Below, one piece after another: positions 1 through 11,089 of a DNA stretch of 64,000 nucleotides. The stretch's first letter is position 1, and every line of letters starts with the position of its first letter. The notes below the pieces were generated by a model. The model worked only from the letters and a program-made list of their open reading frames with translations, searched no databases and had not been told where the DNA came from. Source of the stretch: Buxus sempervirens (Eukaryota > Streptophyta > Magnoliopsida > Buxales > Buxaceae); the NCBI GenBank assembly GCA_947561395.2, contig OX387186.1, forward strand, positions 45,899,220-45,963,219, given 5' to 3'. Both the position numbers and the translations under genes were made by a program.

Positions 1-1709
1 CATTACATCCTAACGTACACCTGAAAATAACAGAAAATGAAAAGTATTTCCTGAAAAATTTTTTTGTCTAGGTTAGAAAATATATTCTATTTAAACAAAC
101 GAGCCTAACAGTTTATTGAAGTAGGTTGATCGAGTGAAAATGGTGACCCACTCTATCAAACACTGACCCGATGAGAGCCATTTCTCTTTTGGCAGCTCCA
201 CTCATCTATCAGTATTCAATGATTTAGCAATATGCTCATTTATAATACCAAGACATTTTAATCCATCCTATAAATCGCTCCTTCCATGACTCGAACACGG
301 GATGTGGTGATTAGCTCTGATAACATTTGTCAAGTGCCTAACCGTTGCTCCAAAAGCCCCAAGGCTTATGTAGAATTTGTTGGTTAATCACTTAACCTTT
401 AAGATCGTAACAAGTCCTCAGTTTGAAGTTAAGTAGTAAAAAAAAATAGTCACTTATCATGTAGTAAATCAACAACAAAAAACAAGTGCATAGCTATTAA
501 CGTGTGAAAGTAGTTAAAGGACCTAACGTATTTCAGAAATTATCTATTTGAAATTAAAGTAGTTAAAAGAAACAGATCTAAAGATCAATGGTGTAAAACA
601 AATGGATTGTTATTAATATGCGAAAAGTTGTGTAGGAAAGTAATTAAAGTATTGGGGACTTAAATATGTTTTTCAGTATTTGTAATGCATATTCTCTAAG
701 AAGTTATTACCGGGTCAGAATATCTTGTTTTTATATGATCCTAGCATATTATCTTGAAAGTTGGTGCAAGTACATGTAAGCATGAGATGGCCATTCAATC
801 ACATACGGCTTTGTGGGATTTTTTTGAGCGTGCGGCAAACGCCACGAGATAGTACAATCATCTCGGATGATCACAAAGCAAACAAGAGAAGGCTAACTCC
901 TGGGTTCTTGAGCTTGCAGTTGTACTAAAGGAGATGGATAATACTATTAATGAACTCCCACGTTGTACCAAGAGGTTAAAAGAGGGGGATCACTGATTAA
1001 GGTATGTCAAATGTATCATTTCTTTGATATGATCAGTAACTCCAAATTACTGGAGATTATCACAAATAGCCCTAGATTTGTTCATTGATTTTGCCTTGAG
1101 TCAGGACACACCATCAATTATTCTAAATCTTTGAAATATTTCAGTCCAAATATGCAAAAGGGGTTCAGAATTTCTCTGATAAAGTTGTTTATTGTGCCTT
1201 AGAAGACAGACCCAGGCAAATACTTGCGCCTCCCGGCATTATCAGGCAACCCTAGGAGAGCTGATTGTTCACACCTAAATTTCAAAATTCATAAAGCTAG
1301 CGGATCCCCAGTTGGATGCTTGTTCTTCTCTCAGGTGAGACTAACTCACCCTCATTAATATAGTTAAAATGTTCAACCCCTTCATTGGAAAGGATCAATC
1401 ACAGTAGAAGAAGTACGACGTCCTAGCAAAACTTCTACTTGGTTTTAAACAAGCTTTAAGACCATAAAGAACTCAAAAAGGTAAATAAGAGGAATTAATC
1501 TTTTCTCACAGAACTGTGAGGTGAGAGGGAGATGATACTCTTTTTATACTTTTGTTTCTTGGTTTATAACATGTCATTTCCTAATTTGACAAGGATTTTT
1601 CACATATATTTACAAAATAGTATATGGTATCCTTAAAAGAAGAAGCAATAAAAATTGGAAAACCCAGGATAGGAAATTCACCGCTATTCTTGCAGCAAGC
1701 AAACAGAAG
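1..1709. other. AT-rich intergenic stretch, no gene recognised
   Basis: Non-coding AT-rich DNA. A short open segment near 895-990 (plus) reads NSWVLELAVVLKEMD but I match it to no family and it is flanked by stops. The only repeat-like feature I can point to is the possible SINE remnant near 240-420. Confidence 0.4.
240..420 (-). repeat. possible tRNA-derived SINE remnant
   Basis: Read on the minus strand, this stretch has a B-box-like word (gtgttcgagtcat, about 283-297) and, upstream of it, a weak A-box-like word (gcaacggttaggca). This is the layout of a tRNA-derived SINE head. No poly(A) tail or flanking duplication was identified, so this is tentative. Confidence 0.3.
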
Positions 1710-2205
1710 TTAGCAAGTCTTTACACTCACACACTTCCTAAAATTTTTCATTGTGTTTGCTTCCATGAAGACTTTGTATTCATCCATGGCGGGAGAGTAA
1801 CCTATAAAGAAATTTCCCCGACAAGCGGATGGAGTCGGAACATCGGGTAATCTCTTGTTGTCCCCGGTAAAGGGATTCCACAAGTATATCCCTCTTAATC
1901 TTTCCACAGTATAACAAACTAATCCATTGCAAGTACCTAGAAATAAAATCGGTTTCTAGACAGGATAATTTCTTAGAATATGCAATTAGGATCTTAGGCT
2001 TCTCGATTGCTCGATTGGCTTGCATCTTGATGAAACGAGGGTCTCTAACTAGATGGTACCAGGATTTGCAAACGCACCTGAACCGAAACAAAGCATCCAG
2101 GGGCAATCTTGATAGAATGTCTACAATTACATCACTCGGAAGCTCTGGAAAAGGCGGCGACGGAGGCAAATATGTCTGCTTCTGCAACTGCTTTCTATTC
2201 TTCAT
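1710..2205 (-). pseudogene. F-box protein gene fragment, frameshifted
   Basis: F-box proteins are substrate receptors of SCF ubiquitin ligases. Reading from the ATG at 2205, an F-box occupies roughly residues 18-60 (core ELPSDVIVDILSRLPLDAL, then FRCVCKSWYHLVRDPRF). After about residue 88 the frame slips by one base near 1940-1960. The expected continuation (GTCNGLVCY, then YLWNPFTGDNKRLP, the usual start of an F-box-associated domain) is in another frame down to a stop at 1710. Intact relatives are about 350-420 residues, so this copy is both frameshifted and 3'-truncated. A sequencing error could explain the slip but not the early end. Confidence 0.8.
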
Positions 2206-2360
2206 CGTCTTCGACGGTTTCCGCTACTTTGATTTAGTAGAGATTTATCTATATCTGTTCTATATATACAATATATGGGGAAAATTAGTTTTTAGTGATA
2301 TTTTTTTTAAAAATAATCTAGATTCAATCAACCAATTCTATAAAATTAAGAATTAACAAT

Positions 2361-2545
2361 ACTTTTTTACATAATTTGGATTTAGTATCATTTTACTATT
2401 CGTGAAAATAGATTTCCAAAATTACCCTCAAAAAGACTTAAAAACCTCACTGTGAAAAGGTTTTCAAAGTTTTTTTAGAGTATTATTAAAAGAAAATTTT
2501 AATAAATAGTAAAATGACACTGAATCCCAATTATATGAAAAAAGC
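2361..2545. mobile_element. fold-back MITE
   Basis: About 185 bp whose two ends are imperfect inverted copies over roughly 45 bases: the left arm contains ttagtatcattttactatt, and the right arm read in reverse contains ttcagtgtcattttactatt. The short AT-rich middle has no coding potential. The flanking duplication was not resolved. Confidence 0.55.
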
Positions 2546-2842
2546 ATCACTAATGTACATACAAAGTTTGAGACATTTAAGGTATAAGAAATTGTTGATG
2601 ATATTCTACTACTCCTAAAAACAAAAACCTCTTATTTTCGTTGTCAGTGTTTTTTCTCTAATCTACTGATTAAAATTACAAAAGTATGCAAAAGATGTTT
2701 AAAAATTCATCACTTATTCATGTATTTTTATGTTAAACAAATCATTTTGAATTGCTGAATTACTCAATTAATATGTAAAGGATAATAATGTAATTTAAAA
2801 AAATGTTTCCCTGAGTGCATAAACTGGAACATAGCGAACGCT

Positions 2843-3397
2843 AGGGGTGGCAATCAGTCGAATATGGTACGGATCTGTTAAGATCCGAATCCGATCCGAA
2901 AAAAATTTACCAATATCCGAATTCGATTCGATATCCGACGGATCTTTAATACTTAAATCCAAATTCGAAATTCAATGAATATCCGAATTCGATCCGATAT
3001 CCGATCCTAAATCCGCATTCAAAACCGAAATCTGAATTTGATCAGAAATCCGAATTCGAGTCTGTTTGAACTTTAAACCTGAAACTTTAAAAAACAATTT
3101 TAACAATTAAAGTAAATTTAACTATAAATTTTAATACAAATCCAAGTGTCTAATAATCAAATGATGATTTAACCCTTTTAACTTATGGTTGAACCATGGT
3201 CTGGGCTAAGTTTATATACATTATAAGTATGTTTTCGGTTCGGTTTTTTTTCGAATCGGATACATGTATATCTGAATCCGAATCCGAAAAAATTCGGATC
3301 CGAAATTCGAAATTCGGATCCGAACCGTGGATCTAAATCCTATATCCGAATTCGGTAATTTCGAATCAGATTCGGATATATACCCATTGCCAGCCCG
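2843..3397. mobile_element. hAT-type MITE with tccgaat-rich interior
   Basis: The ends form imperfect terminal inverted repeats (aggggtggcaat on the left; the right end in reverse reads gggctggcaat). The element is flanked by the direct repeat gcgaacgct at 2834-2842 and 3398-3406, which contains the 8-bp duplication expected of hAT insertion. The interior is dominated by degenerate repeats of atccgaattcga on both strands. It has no transposase, so it is non-autonomous. It sits about 55 bp upstream of the TATA-like box of the PDI-like relic. Confidence 0.75.
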
Positions 3398-3451
3398 GCG
3401 AACGCTACACAATCCTATTAATAATACTTTCGTTCAAACCGATCGTCTCCC

Positions 3452-3458
3452 TATAAAA
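3452..3458 (+). promoter_or_regulatory. TATA-like box upstream of the PDI-like relic
   Basis: tataaaa lies about 150 bp ahead of the first recognisable coding segment of the PDI-like pseudogene, at a plausible spacing for a 5' leader. This is inference from position; no other core element was seen. Confidence 0.35.
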
Positions 3459-3601
3459 TCCTTGCAAAACCACTCCGTTACTGCAATCTGATCCCTGGAA
3501 CATTGTATCTTCATTTGTATTTTATATCCTTTGTGTGCGAGTGCTTTTCTTCTGTTTTTCTTCACCTCGAAAGTAAATCCGGTGCTTGAGGCAGAGCTAG
3601 A

Positions 3602-6312
3602 ATGTCGAAAACTTCTTCACTACAGCTAATTCCTTTTCTTTGAGGTCCATCCTTCTTCAATTTCGTTTAAGAGTCAGTGCTCTGTACGGACCTTCATCTC
3701 CTCTAGTTCAGCTAATCCATGCAACTTCAAGTCCAAGGTATTCGATAACTCTTTCCTTCTATTAGTTTATGTCTTCGTATCATCTTCTAACCCAAATTCG
3801 ATAATAATTTCTTCACAAGAAGTGAAAAAAATCCGTACCCATGAAATAAAAATTAAATAATTTATGATATTCATAGTATTCCCGTGTAATGGGTACTCGG
3901 GCATTCAGGTCTTTTTTTTAAAAAAAAATAATAATAATTTCGTTTTATTTTTAGGATATGCGTTCTGATTTTGGAGCCCTATTAATGGCTGCCCCTTCTG
4001 TTAGTTGACAATGTCTGTTTCCCGGTTACTTTCTCAAAATTTATGCTCATTTTAGTACATCTTCTGTTGAGTTGGATCACAGAAATTGCTGTTTTTCTGA
4101 CAACATTTTGACTGAATAAATAGTTTGATTAGAGCGAGTTGTTTAGCAGTTAATCATTTTCAGAAATAGTGGCAGATTCTAAAACCGAACAGAATCTTTC
4201 TGGCTAATTGAGTTCTTCGCACCTTGGAGTGGTCATTACCAAGCACTGATCCCCACATGGGAGAAGGCTGGCACGGTGTTAAAGGGCGTTGCTACTGTCG
4301 TAGCTCTTGATGCTGATGCTCACAAGTCACTTGCTCAGGTTTGGTTCTTGGTACTTGATCGTCAACTCCGGAACTTTTTTCCACCTCCCAATTTTTACTT
4401 GAAAACATCATATAATAGGAGATACCTTTGGCAATTCTACATTCTGCTTGATTTTGATGTATAGTGAGATTACGTTTTTTAATCTCTTGTGTTTCTGTTA
4501 ATTGATATTCATAAAGATATAAGAAACAATATAATGAAGCACTCTTATAGGTCCAGCATGCAAAATCACATCTTGGGCTGCATACATTTCCTGTTAGTTG
4601 GGTCTAGGTACCCTCAATTTTTTATTAGTAGAATGTGATATTAATTGATATATGGAAAAAGTGAAGTATAATAAACTGTATATATAGCTATAGTGATATG
4701 CTTTCAGTCCTGTAAAGCATACACATCCGACAACAATGGCCTCTAAATATCCAGCATTTGCTTTCAGTCCTGTAATAAAAACCTGAAAAAGAGAGACCTC
4801 CAAATTCAGATATCAAAGTACGAAAAGGGATAGAGTAACAGATATTCTTGAAGTGATTATCCTTATGTTCTTTGCCTTTAAAAATGCTACCATTTGTCTA
4901 GCAAATTGCTTCTGGGCATAAATTACAAAGCAGAGTTCTGCTGCTTCTAGCTTTACGCCTTCTCCATCTTATCATCACTTCCTTATAATTATCTGGCATA
5001 AACAAGCACATTTTGAATTTTCTCAAAAAGAATTTCAAACCTTCCTTGCCACTACACAGAATTGTATCCCCTTGCACTTCGCACAGTGATTGGGTAACAT
5101 TCAAATTTATGTCAGATATGGTTGATTTTGAATATTTTGTCAAAAGCTGATGTTTATAGAATAAATGCTGCCATAGAGGGGGTTTTTGAACTTTACAAAT
5201 TAGCTGTACTGTCGCTTTTCTGTCATTGGCTTAGAATAGAAAGTAGAAGAATGATTTAAAGTTACAGTTACCTTCACCATTCCAAGGCCATTCTCATGTA
5301 TCGCAGTTGCTAGCAATCCATTGAGGCAAGAATAGAAGTAATTGTAACTCTATTAACCAAAAGAGGTATTCTGAATCCAAAATCCAGTGCAATTTTTACC
5401 TGATCTCTCACCAAAATTTGACTAGATCATGGGGCCTGCACTAAAGAAATCACATATAAGTATGAAAGCTGCTATGGGCAACATCTCCATATGAATGTCA
5501 CCACAAATCTCATCCTATCACTCACTTAATTTATGCGGAATTTAATACCTCAACGGAATAACTTACATCATTATGAATGGCATTCTAAAGCTGCAATCTG
5601 TATGAGCTAATGTGGGACTTTGAAGCCTAATCAATTGGTCTACATCCATGTTTGGATGCAATATGAGGCCTCCACAAGTTGTTTCTTTCTTCACTAAGTG
5701 TCTAAAATGGCTTTCTTAACAAATGTTTGTCTAAGGTTCTTAAATTTCTCAAACCATTACTCTTCACCTTTCTGTGTCTGCAATATTTTGGCCATTTAAC
5801 TCAATGGTATTTGTGAACCTCCCCTATGAAAACAAGTAGAAAATCATCGTCTGGTTTCTGTCCCTCCCTCTCACCCATGATGGTCTTGTTTCTCCCAACC
5901 TATTGAATTACTTGTTCAACTTATTTGGCACACCCTATGGAGAAGATATATTTCCGTGCAACTGGTCGTCCACTCATTTGTTTTCTGCATCATTAAACAT
6001 CTTATAGAAGAACAAAAGTGGCATTGAATCCTTATGGCTCTAGGACTCTCCTGGTCTGTCATGTTTCTATTTTCTCATTTTTTAACATTTTTTCATTTCT
6101 AATTAGAAATCCATCTGGGATTTGTCTTAAAATTATTTTCTTCACGAAGCTATTTGTAACCTCTGATCGATGTGTTGTTTTCTGCTAGATATAGGAGTAT
6201 AGCATAAAAGGATTTCATTTCCAACTATTAAGGTTTTCTCAGCTGGCAAGCCTCCAAGAGGTTACCTAGGAGCAAGAGATGTTAAACCAATTGCAGAATT
6301 TGCACTCCAATA
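3602..6312 (+). pseudogene. PDI-like (plant PDIL2 / P5 type) gene relic, three exons
   Basis: PDIL2-type proteins are ER-lumen thiol oxidoreductases with thioredoxin domains. Exon 1 (to 3737) ends a signal-peptide-like stretch with VSALYGPSSPLVQL, then, after a one-base deletion, CNFKSK before a gt donor. Exon 2 (4164-4338) encodes IEFFAPWSGHYQALIPTWEK, then VLKGVATVVALDADAHKSLAQ, followed by gt. Exon 3 (about 6189-6312) encodes PTIKVFSAGKPP and GARDVKPIAEFALQ, then a stop where relatives continue. The CGHC active site reads SGHY, so both catalytic cysteines are gone. Exon 3 also has an early stop and a small insertion before PTIKVF. Introns are retained, so this is not a processed copy. The second thioredoxin domain and C-terminus are missing. 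Dead gene fragment; family assignment is firm, exact subfamily less so. Confidence 0.85.
4690..5345 (-). other. exon-like segments on the opposite strand inside the PDI-relic intron
   Basis: Three minus-strand segments look weakly exon-like: about 5283-5340 (LNGLLATAIHENGLGMVK then gtaac), 4898-5143 (an 81-residue open frame with Cys- and Arg-rich parts), and about 4700-4785 after a pyrimidine tract and ag (FITGLKANAGYLEAIVV). I recognise no family and cannot show that they belong together. They may be a captured or decayed gene fragment or chance. Confidence 0.2.
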
Positions 6313-8100
6313 GTTCTGTTGTAATATTTATTTAACACTTGAAACTTTTTTTGGCACATATTTTCCTTTTTGTTATTCTAACTTTTGGGTGCATCTAAAT
6401 GTTGTATGCTATCAATAGGAAAGAAAATTAATTTGAGAAGTCTTAAATTTGATATATCTAGAGCTTGTATGTAGAGTATATGAAAAACCATTAACAATCA
6501 TTTGTTCAAAAGACACTCTTAATAAATAAAAAATCAACTTTTTATGCTTTCAGAAAACCATCTTTCTTGTTTTATGGTGCTTTTTTTTTCCCCTAAATAT
6601 CAACCAATATATGATTGATATAGTAACCTTTCCACTTCAATCACTAGGAAAAATTTTGAAGTGATTCCTACTAGCGGGTATGTAATTAAAAGGGGGATAT
6701 AAGTACTTTTTTTGGGACATCTAAGGGCTTAATTTTCTAAAAAGTAAAATAAAAAAAGATCAAGTTACCCCATAAAAATATTCTGTAATAGCAAATTATA
6801 AGGTTGTTTTGGGAAAAAAATTGTGTTTATAATATTCTTTGAGGGGCCATTTCCCAATATATGTAGTATAAATATTTAAGGTTGTTTTGGGAAAAAAAAA
6901 TTGAACTCTCCTCGTTCTCCAATAACCACCAACCCTGCTTATGTTTATTATTTTTTACAAATGAAAATCTTTCTTCCAAGAAGTCCCTTCAACATAAGAG
7001 AATTGATGAATATTTAAGGAAGAAAAAGGGATTTCATCGTCTCTGAGCAGTGGCAGGCTTTTCTGATAGTGCCCCAACCAAACCGGATTGATTGGAGGTT
7101 GGAAAATTGCTATAAAATTCTTAATTAGTTTGAGTGTTAATAGATCTGATATGCTTCTTAAAATCACTCCTTTTAAATGACCATAGCAATGCTCAAATTT
7201 GTATGTTTGAACTACGAAAGAATATCATGTGATTACAAATGATTTTTGTTTAATATAAAATAAGAAACCCATTCATAATGAGATTTTTCAAATATTGGAT
7301 GACCTCTAACACTCCTTTTAGGGAGTTCAACTGATTTAATTCAATTCCACTCTTTTTTTTGCATTTGTTTGAAAATAGAGTAGAAAAGAGCAAATGTTAA
7401 GTGCAATTGTTTTGTAAAAAAAATGATAAAAAAAAAAAAAAGAGTTTTGGGTTTGTTTTTTAGAAAGATATCAAATGATGGAAAATTTTTGAAAGATATA
7501 CATCAGATCAGTCTTAGCCAATTAGGGAGTTCAATTGATTTAATTCAATCCCAAGCTTTTTCATGGATTTGTTTGAAAATATAATAGAACAGAGTAGATG
7601 TTAAGCTACGATTGATTTCCAAAAATAAAAAAATAAACGGACAGAAAAAAGAGAGGTTTAGGGTTGTTTTTTTCAAAAAGAAATCACATGATTGTGAGGC
7701 CATTGTATGATTTCTAAATATTATGATACTTCTAACCATAAAACAACATGAATAGAAAAAAGTCATATGCTTGATTTGTTACAACCTTTTAACTTAGAAA
7801 TGATATGTGGTTCACTTATTAGCTTATTGAAGACAAGCAATCTTAAGGTAGTATTTTTTATGAAATTTGGCTTTATCGATGATCTTTTGGTAATAATACA
7901 AACATGCAAAATAGGAGATGGAGTGAGTAATTTGCTTTCTATAATAGCTAAAAATATATATATATTGGAGTCAATTATATAGTGGCTTCGCTTATTATAA
8001 ATGTTGCCATTTGTTGGATTTTGATCCTAAAACATAAATTAATCACTTGTATTAGCCAATTTGATATTTAATATTTGTTTGGAGTATAATTTAAAATCAT
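6313..8100. other. AT-rich intergenic stretch with a tandem duplication
   Basis: No gene recognised. Contains a short repeated phrase (aaggttgttttgggaaaaaa near 6801 and 6879) and the duplication annotated separately at 7319-7725. Confidence 0.4.
7319..7725. repeat. diverged tandem duplication, about 204-bp unit
   Basis: The phrase tagggagttcaa-tgatttaattcaat begins at 7319 and again at 7523. The following bases (atttgtttgaaaata, then agagtaga-atgttaag) correspond in order in both copies. The copies differ at many positions, so the duplication is old. Confidence 0.6.
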
Positions 8101-8101
8101 T

Positions 8102-8132
8102 CACGTGGTGCAATGCACGTAATTTCAACTAG
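8102..8132 (+). mobile_element. Helitron 3' terminus
   Basis: A short hairpin (acgtg and cacgt arms around gtgcaatg, 8102-8120) is followed after eight bases by ctag and a host t. This is the hallmark 3' end of a plant Helitron (hairpin, then CTRR, insertion before T). The matching 5' end upstream was not located, so element length is unknown. Confidence 0.6.
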
Positions 8133-8405
8133 TCTTTTGAAAAGTGAGAATAAAAAAGAAAAAGTATCCACATAAATATATAAGATAAATTCACCTTATA
8201 AGGTTATTTTCGATTCAGCATACTTTCCAATGGGGCGCTTGATCTATATTTATACTATACTAGTTTTGCCTTCCACGTGCTCGCGTGTGGTCGGCCTACA
8301 TACCGATGTGATTATCCAACAATGATATTATGCATTTTACAGCAACTACCTAACTTAATCATCTTAAAGAAACTTAATGTTAATCAAAGTAACGGTGATG
8401 AACTT

Positions 8406-8548
8406 TTTTTTTTAAATGAATTGGGTTAGGGGATAGGGGGATTGGTGCATAGCCGGGACTCACACACACTTGATGAGGGTGGGACTAGATCCCATGACCT
8501 ATGCTATTAGTAGCATGGTCTTTACCACCAAAGCAGGCGACGCCGTCA
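8406..8548 (-). mobile_element. tRNA-derived SINE with 15-bp target-site duplication
   Basis: On the minus strand the unit starts tttgacggcgtcgcc, continues with an A-box-like word (tttggtggtaaagac), has a B-box-like word (catgggatctagtccc), and ends in a 10-base A run. It is flanked by the perfect direct repeat aacggtgatgaactt at 8391-8405 and 8549-8563, the mark of target-primed reverse transcription. Confidence 0.8.
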
Positions 8549-9030
8549 AACGGTGATGAACTTATATAGCTAATTATATTAAGAATTCACCATAAAATTG
8601 CATGCTAATCCAAATGATTAGCATAAGGAAAACTTAACTAAAGCTTAGAGAAAACTATCTTTAAAACATGCTGAGATTCATACAAGTACAACATACATTA
8701 ACTTAACATGAAAATAAAAAAATATCATGACAAAATTACTTGGTTTTGCAGAACCACCAAAACTCTACCACTTCCAAAACTAAAGACAATTGCACACACC
8801 CCCTTTTGAGTGATTAGAGCTCCAGCAGTAGAACCACCCTCTTAGAATCCCAAATGGGCAAAAATTCTAAGAAATGATGAAAGAGAAAAGAAAATGGAAA
8901 GGAAAAGATTCTTCTTAGACAACAAGGTAGAAGCTTGGACAACAAGGAGAAGGTTGAGGGAAAGGAGAGAATGAATGAATAAAATGAACCCTTAATTACG
9001 ACCCGCCTTAAATATTCAACCCTTAATCAA

Positions 9031-9516
9031 GTTTAGCATTAGATTAGCCAAACTAAACAAGAGTTTAAGCATGCATGATTGACACTTGTCATTGCTAGCT
9101 CATACAAGGAGACACCTTGCTAGCCATGCATTGACATTTGTCATTGCTAGCTTATACTAGGAGACACATTGCTAGCTATGCATAGACAATTGTCATGCAA
9201 GCTTGTTTCAAGGGACACCTAGCCATGCATTAATACATGTCATGCAAACTCATGCAAAGTGACACCTCATTTCGCTTAGCATTAGATTAGCTAAACTAAA
9301 CAAGAGTTTAAGTATGCATGATTGACACTTGTCATTGCTAGCTCATATAAGGAGACACCTTGCTAGCCATGCATTGACATTTGTCATTGCTAGCTTATGC
9401 CAAGAGATACTTTGCTAGCTATGAATGGTCATTTGTCATGCAAGCTTGTGTCAAGAGACACCTAGTCATGCATTAACACATATCATGCAAGCTCATGCAA
9501 AGTGACACCTCATTGC
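9031..9516. repeat. tandem duplication, about 243-bp unit, with internal subrepeats
   Basis: The phrase ttagcattagattag starts the unit at about 9031 and again at about 9275. Both copies continue with aagagtttaag-atgcatgattgacacttgtcattgctagc at matching offsets. Inside each unit a shorter motif (tgtcatgcaagc or tgtcattgctagc, then gacacc) recurs about every 60-70 bp. Confidence 0.75.
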
Positions 9517-9729
9517 TAGGTGTCATTGCAAGGCCCTTGCATGCAACACCTCATCATCCACTAACAACCAATGACCTCAAAACACGTGACTTCCACTAAC
9601 ATCCAACCAACACTTGCCACCTGGCCCACTACTAACACAACTACAATGTAACACTAAAACATAACGTAAAAAGAGAAGAGATGAAGAGCATTAATGTAAA
9701 AAAAGAACAAGTAATGCTCTAACAGAGAA

Positions 9730-9930
9730 GGGTAATCTCAGAAATTCAAATGTGAGACACAAGTTGGCCTGAATTCTCTTTTAATAGAAGGTTATAGATA
9801 TAACAAACATATGCCCTTTTGGAAAGTGCTGGGTAATCTTGGAAATTCAAATGTGAGACACAAGTTGGCTTGAATTCTCTTTTAATAGAAGGTTATAGAT
9901 ATAATGAGAATATGCCATTTTGGAAAGTGC
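9730..9930. repeat. tandem duplication, about 101-bp unit
   Basis: The phrase gggtaatct begins at 9730 and 9831. Both copies continue with aaattcaaatgtgagacac and aagttgg-ctgaattctc almost without change, so this duplication is younger than its neighbours. It sits at the 5' side of a Helitron-like copy ending at 10129. Confidence 0.75.
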
Positions 9931-10129
9931 ACTAACAATTACACACGACTTTCTTAAAAATCCCTTACCCTTTGTTGTTAAAGCATCATTAATATAGAGT
10001 TAAAATAGTTAAAACTCTATCTATTAGTTTAAAATCTAGAAATTTAAACTTTGTCTATTAGTTAAAATCTAGAAAATTGTAAAACTATTTCCTCGTTCTA
10101 CATGAAGTACTGAACGTACGTCCTGCTAG
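9890..10129 (+). mobile_element. Helitron-like non-autonomous copy, 3' end
   Basis: Shares its order of motifs (tttgttgttaaagcatcattaatatag, ttaaaatctaga, tctacatg-agtactg) with the inverted copy at 18145-18353, and ends tgctag before a t. The 5' limit is uncertain; it may extend left through the 101-bp duplication. Confidence 0.5.
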
Positions 10130-10226
10130 TAATAATAATATAAATAAGAGCGATGAAAGCAATCTCATTGTTTATTGAGAATAATAGTTTGAATCTAGCT
10201 CGATCAGTATTCAAACCAACAATATA

Positions 10227-10365
10227 TCTATACTATATATAACGCGAATAAGTCCCTATTAATTTAAATTCTGGCCAAAACTCTCTATTCATTTAAAATT
10301 TGTATAGTTGCAAAACCGTTCCCTCCCTCTACGTGCAGTACTACATGTGAACCCTGATAATTATA
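10227..10365 (+). mobile_element. Helitron-like copy, 5' end
   Basis: Starts tctatactatatataa after an a, the usual 5' terminus of plant Helitrons. It continues with the family words aaaactctctattc and ctacgtgcagtactacatg. The 3' CTRR end was not clear. Confidence 0.5.
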
Positions 10366-11089
10366 TATATTTGAATTCAACTGATATCAGGTCGGATTCT
10401 CAATCTTTTGATGCATGCATATTCGACTTCGGCCCATTGACAACCTTAGTCGTGAAGATCTTCTTGTCCACTTGGATTCAAAGGGTCTTTATTATGTCCA
10501 CTAGTTGAGGGCAAGTGCATTGTAATTGCTTATAGCATTGCCTCAATAATTGCGACTGAAAAACTGAAGGATGTGGCATATATTTTGACATCATGTTGAT
10601 TAAGCGAATGAAGGGGCAAATAATAAGTCAGATCATGTCAATGTTTCGAATAAATGTGAATTAGAAGGATGTTGAATATGTAGACATGTAAAATTGAAGT
10701 TCGATTTATTTAACCATAGAAAAAACTATACAGGGATATTTTGCCAAAAAAGATTAACACACAGAGAGTTGCACAAACATTAAAAATTTCATGTACTAAA
10801 AAATATATCCTTAAGGTGAGAATGTTGCTTAGGCCATTAACATCTTGTAGTGCCACTATACCCAAAATCTCTTTCAATTGGACTTAAGGTGTATATCAAA
10901 TTTCAAATCACCTGTAACCAAGTTAGGTAAAGAAATAAAAAGAAGGCTGCTTCAATATTGCATTTTACCTTAATTCCACCTATTTTAAAAGGGAAGCGAA
11001 TCCATCTAACAATCACTATTAACCTCTCGACTTCAAATTGATTCTAAACACTCAAAAGAATAGGTATTTTTCAATTAAATTCTCACCTT
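10366..11089. other. intergenic stretch, nothing recognised
   Basis: AT-rich non-coding DNA between the Helitron-like copies and LTR D. No repeat boundary or coding segment supported. Confidence 0.4.
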
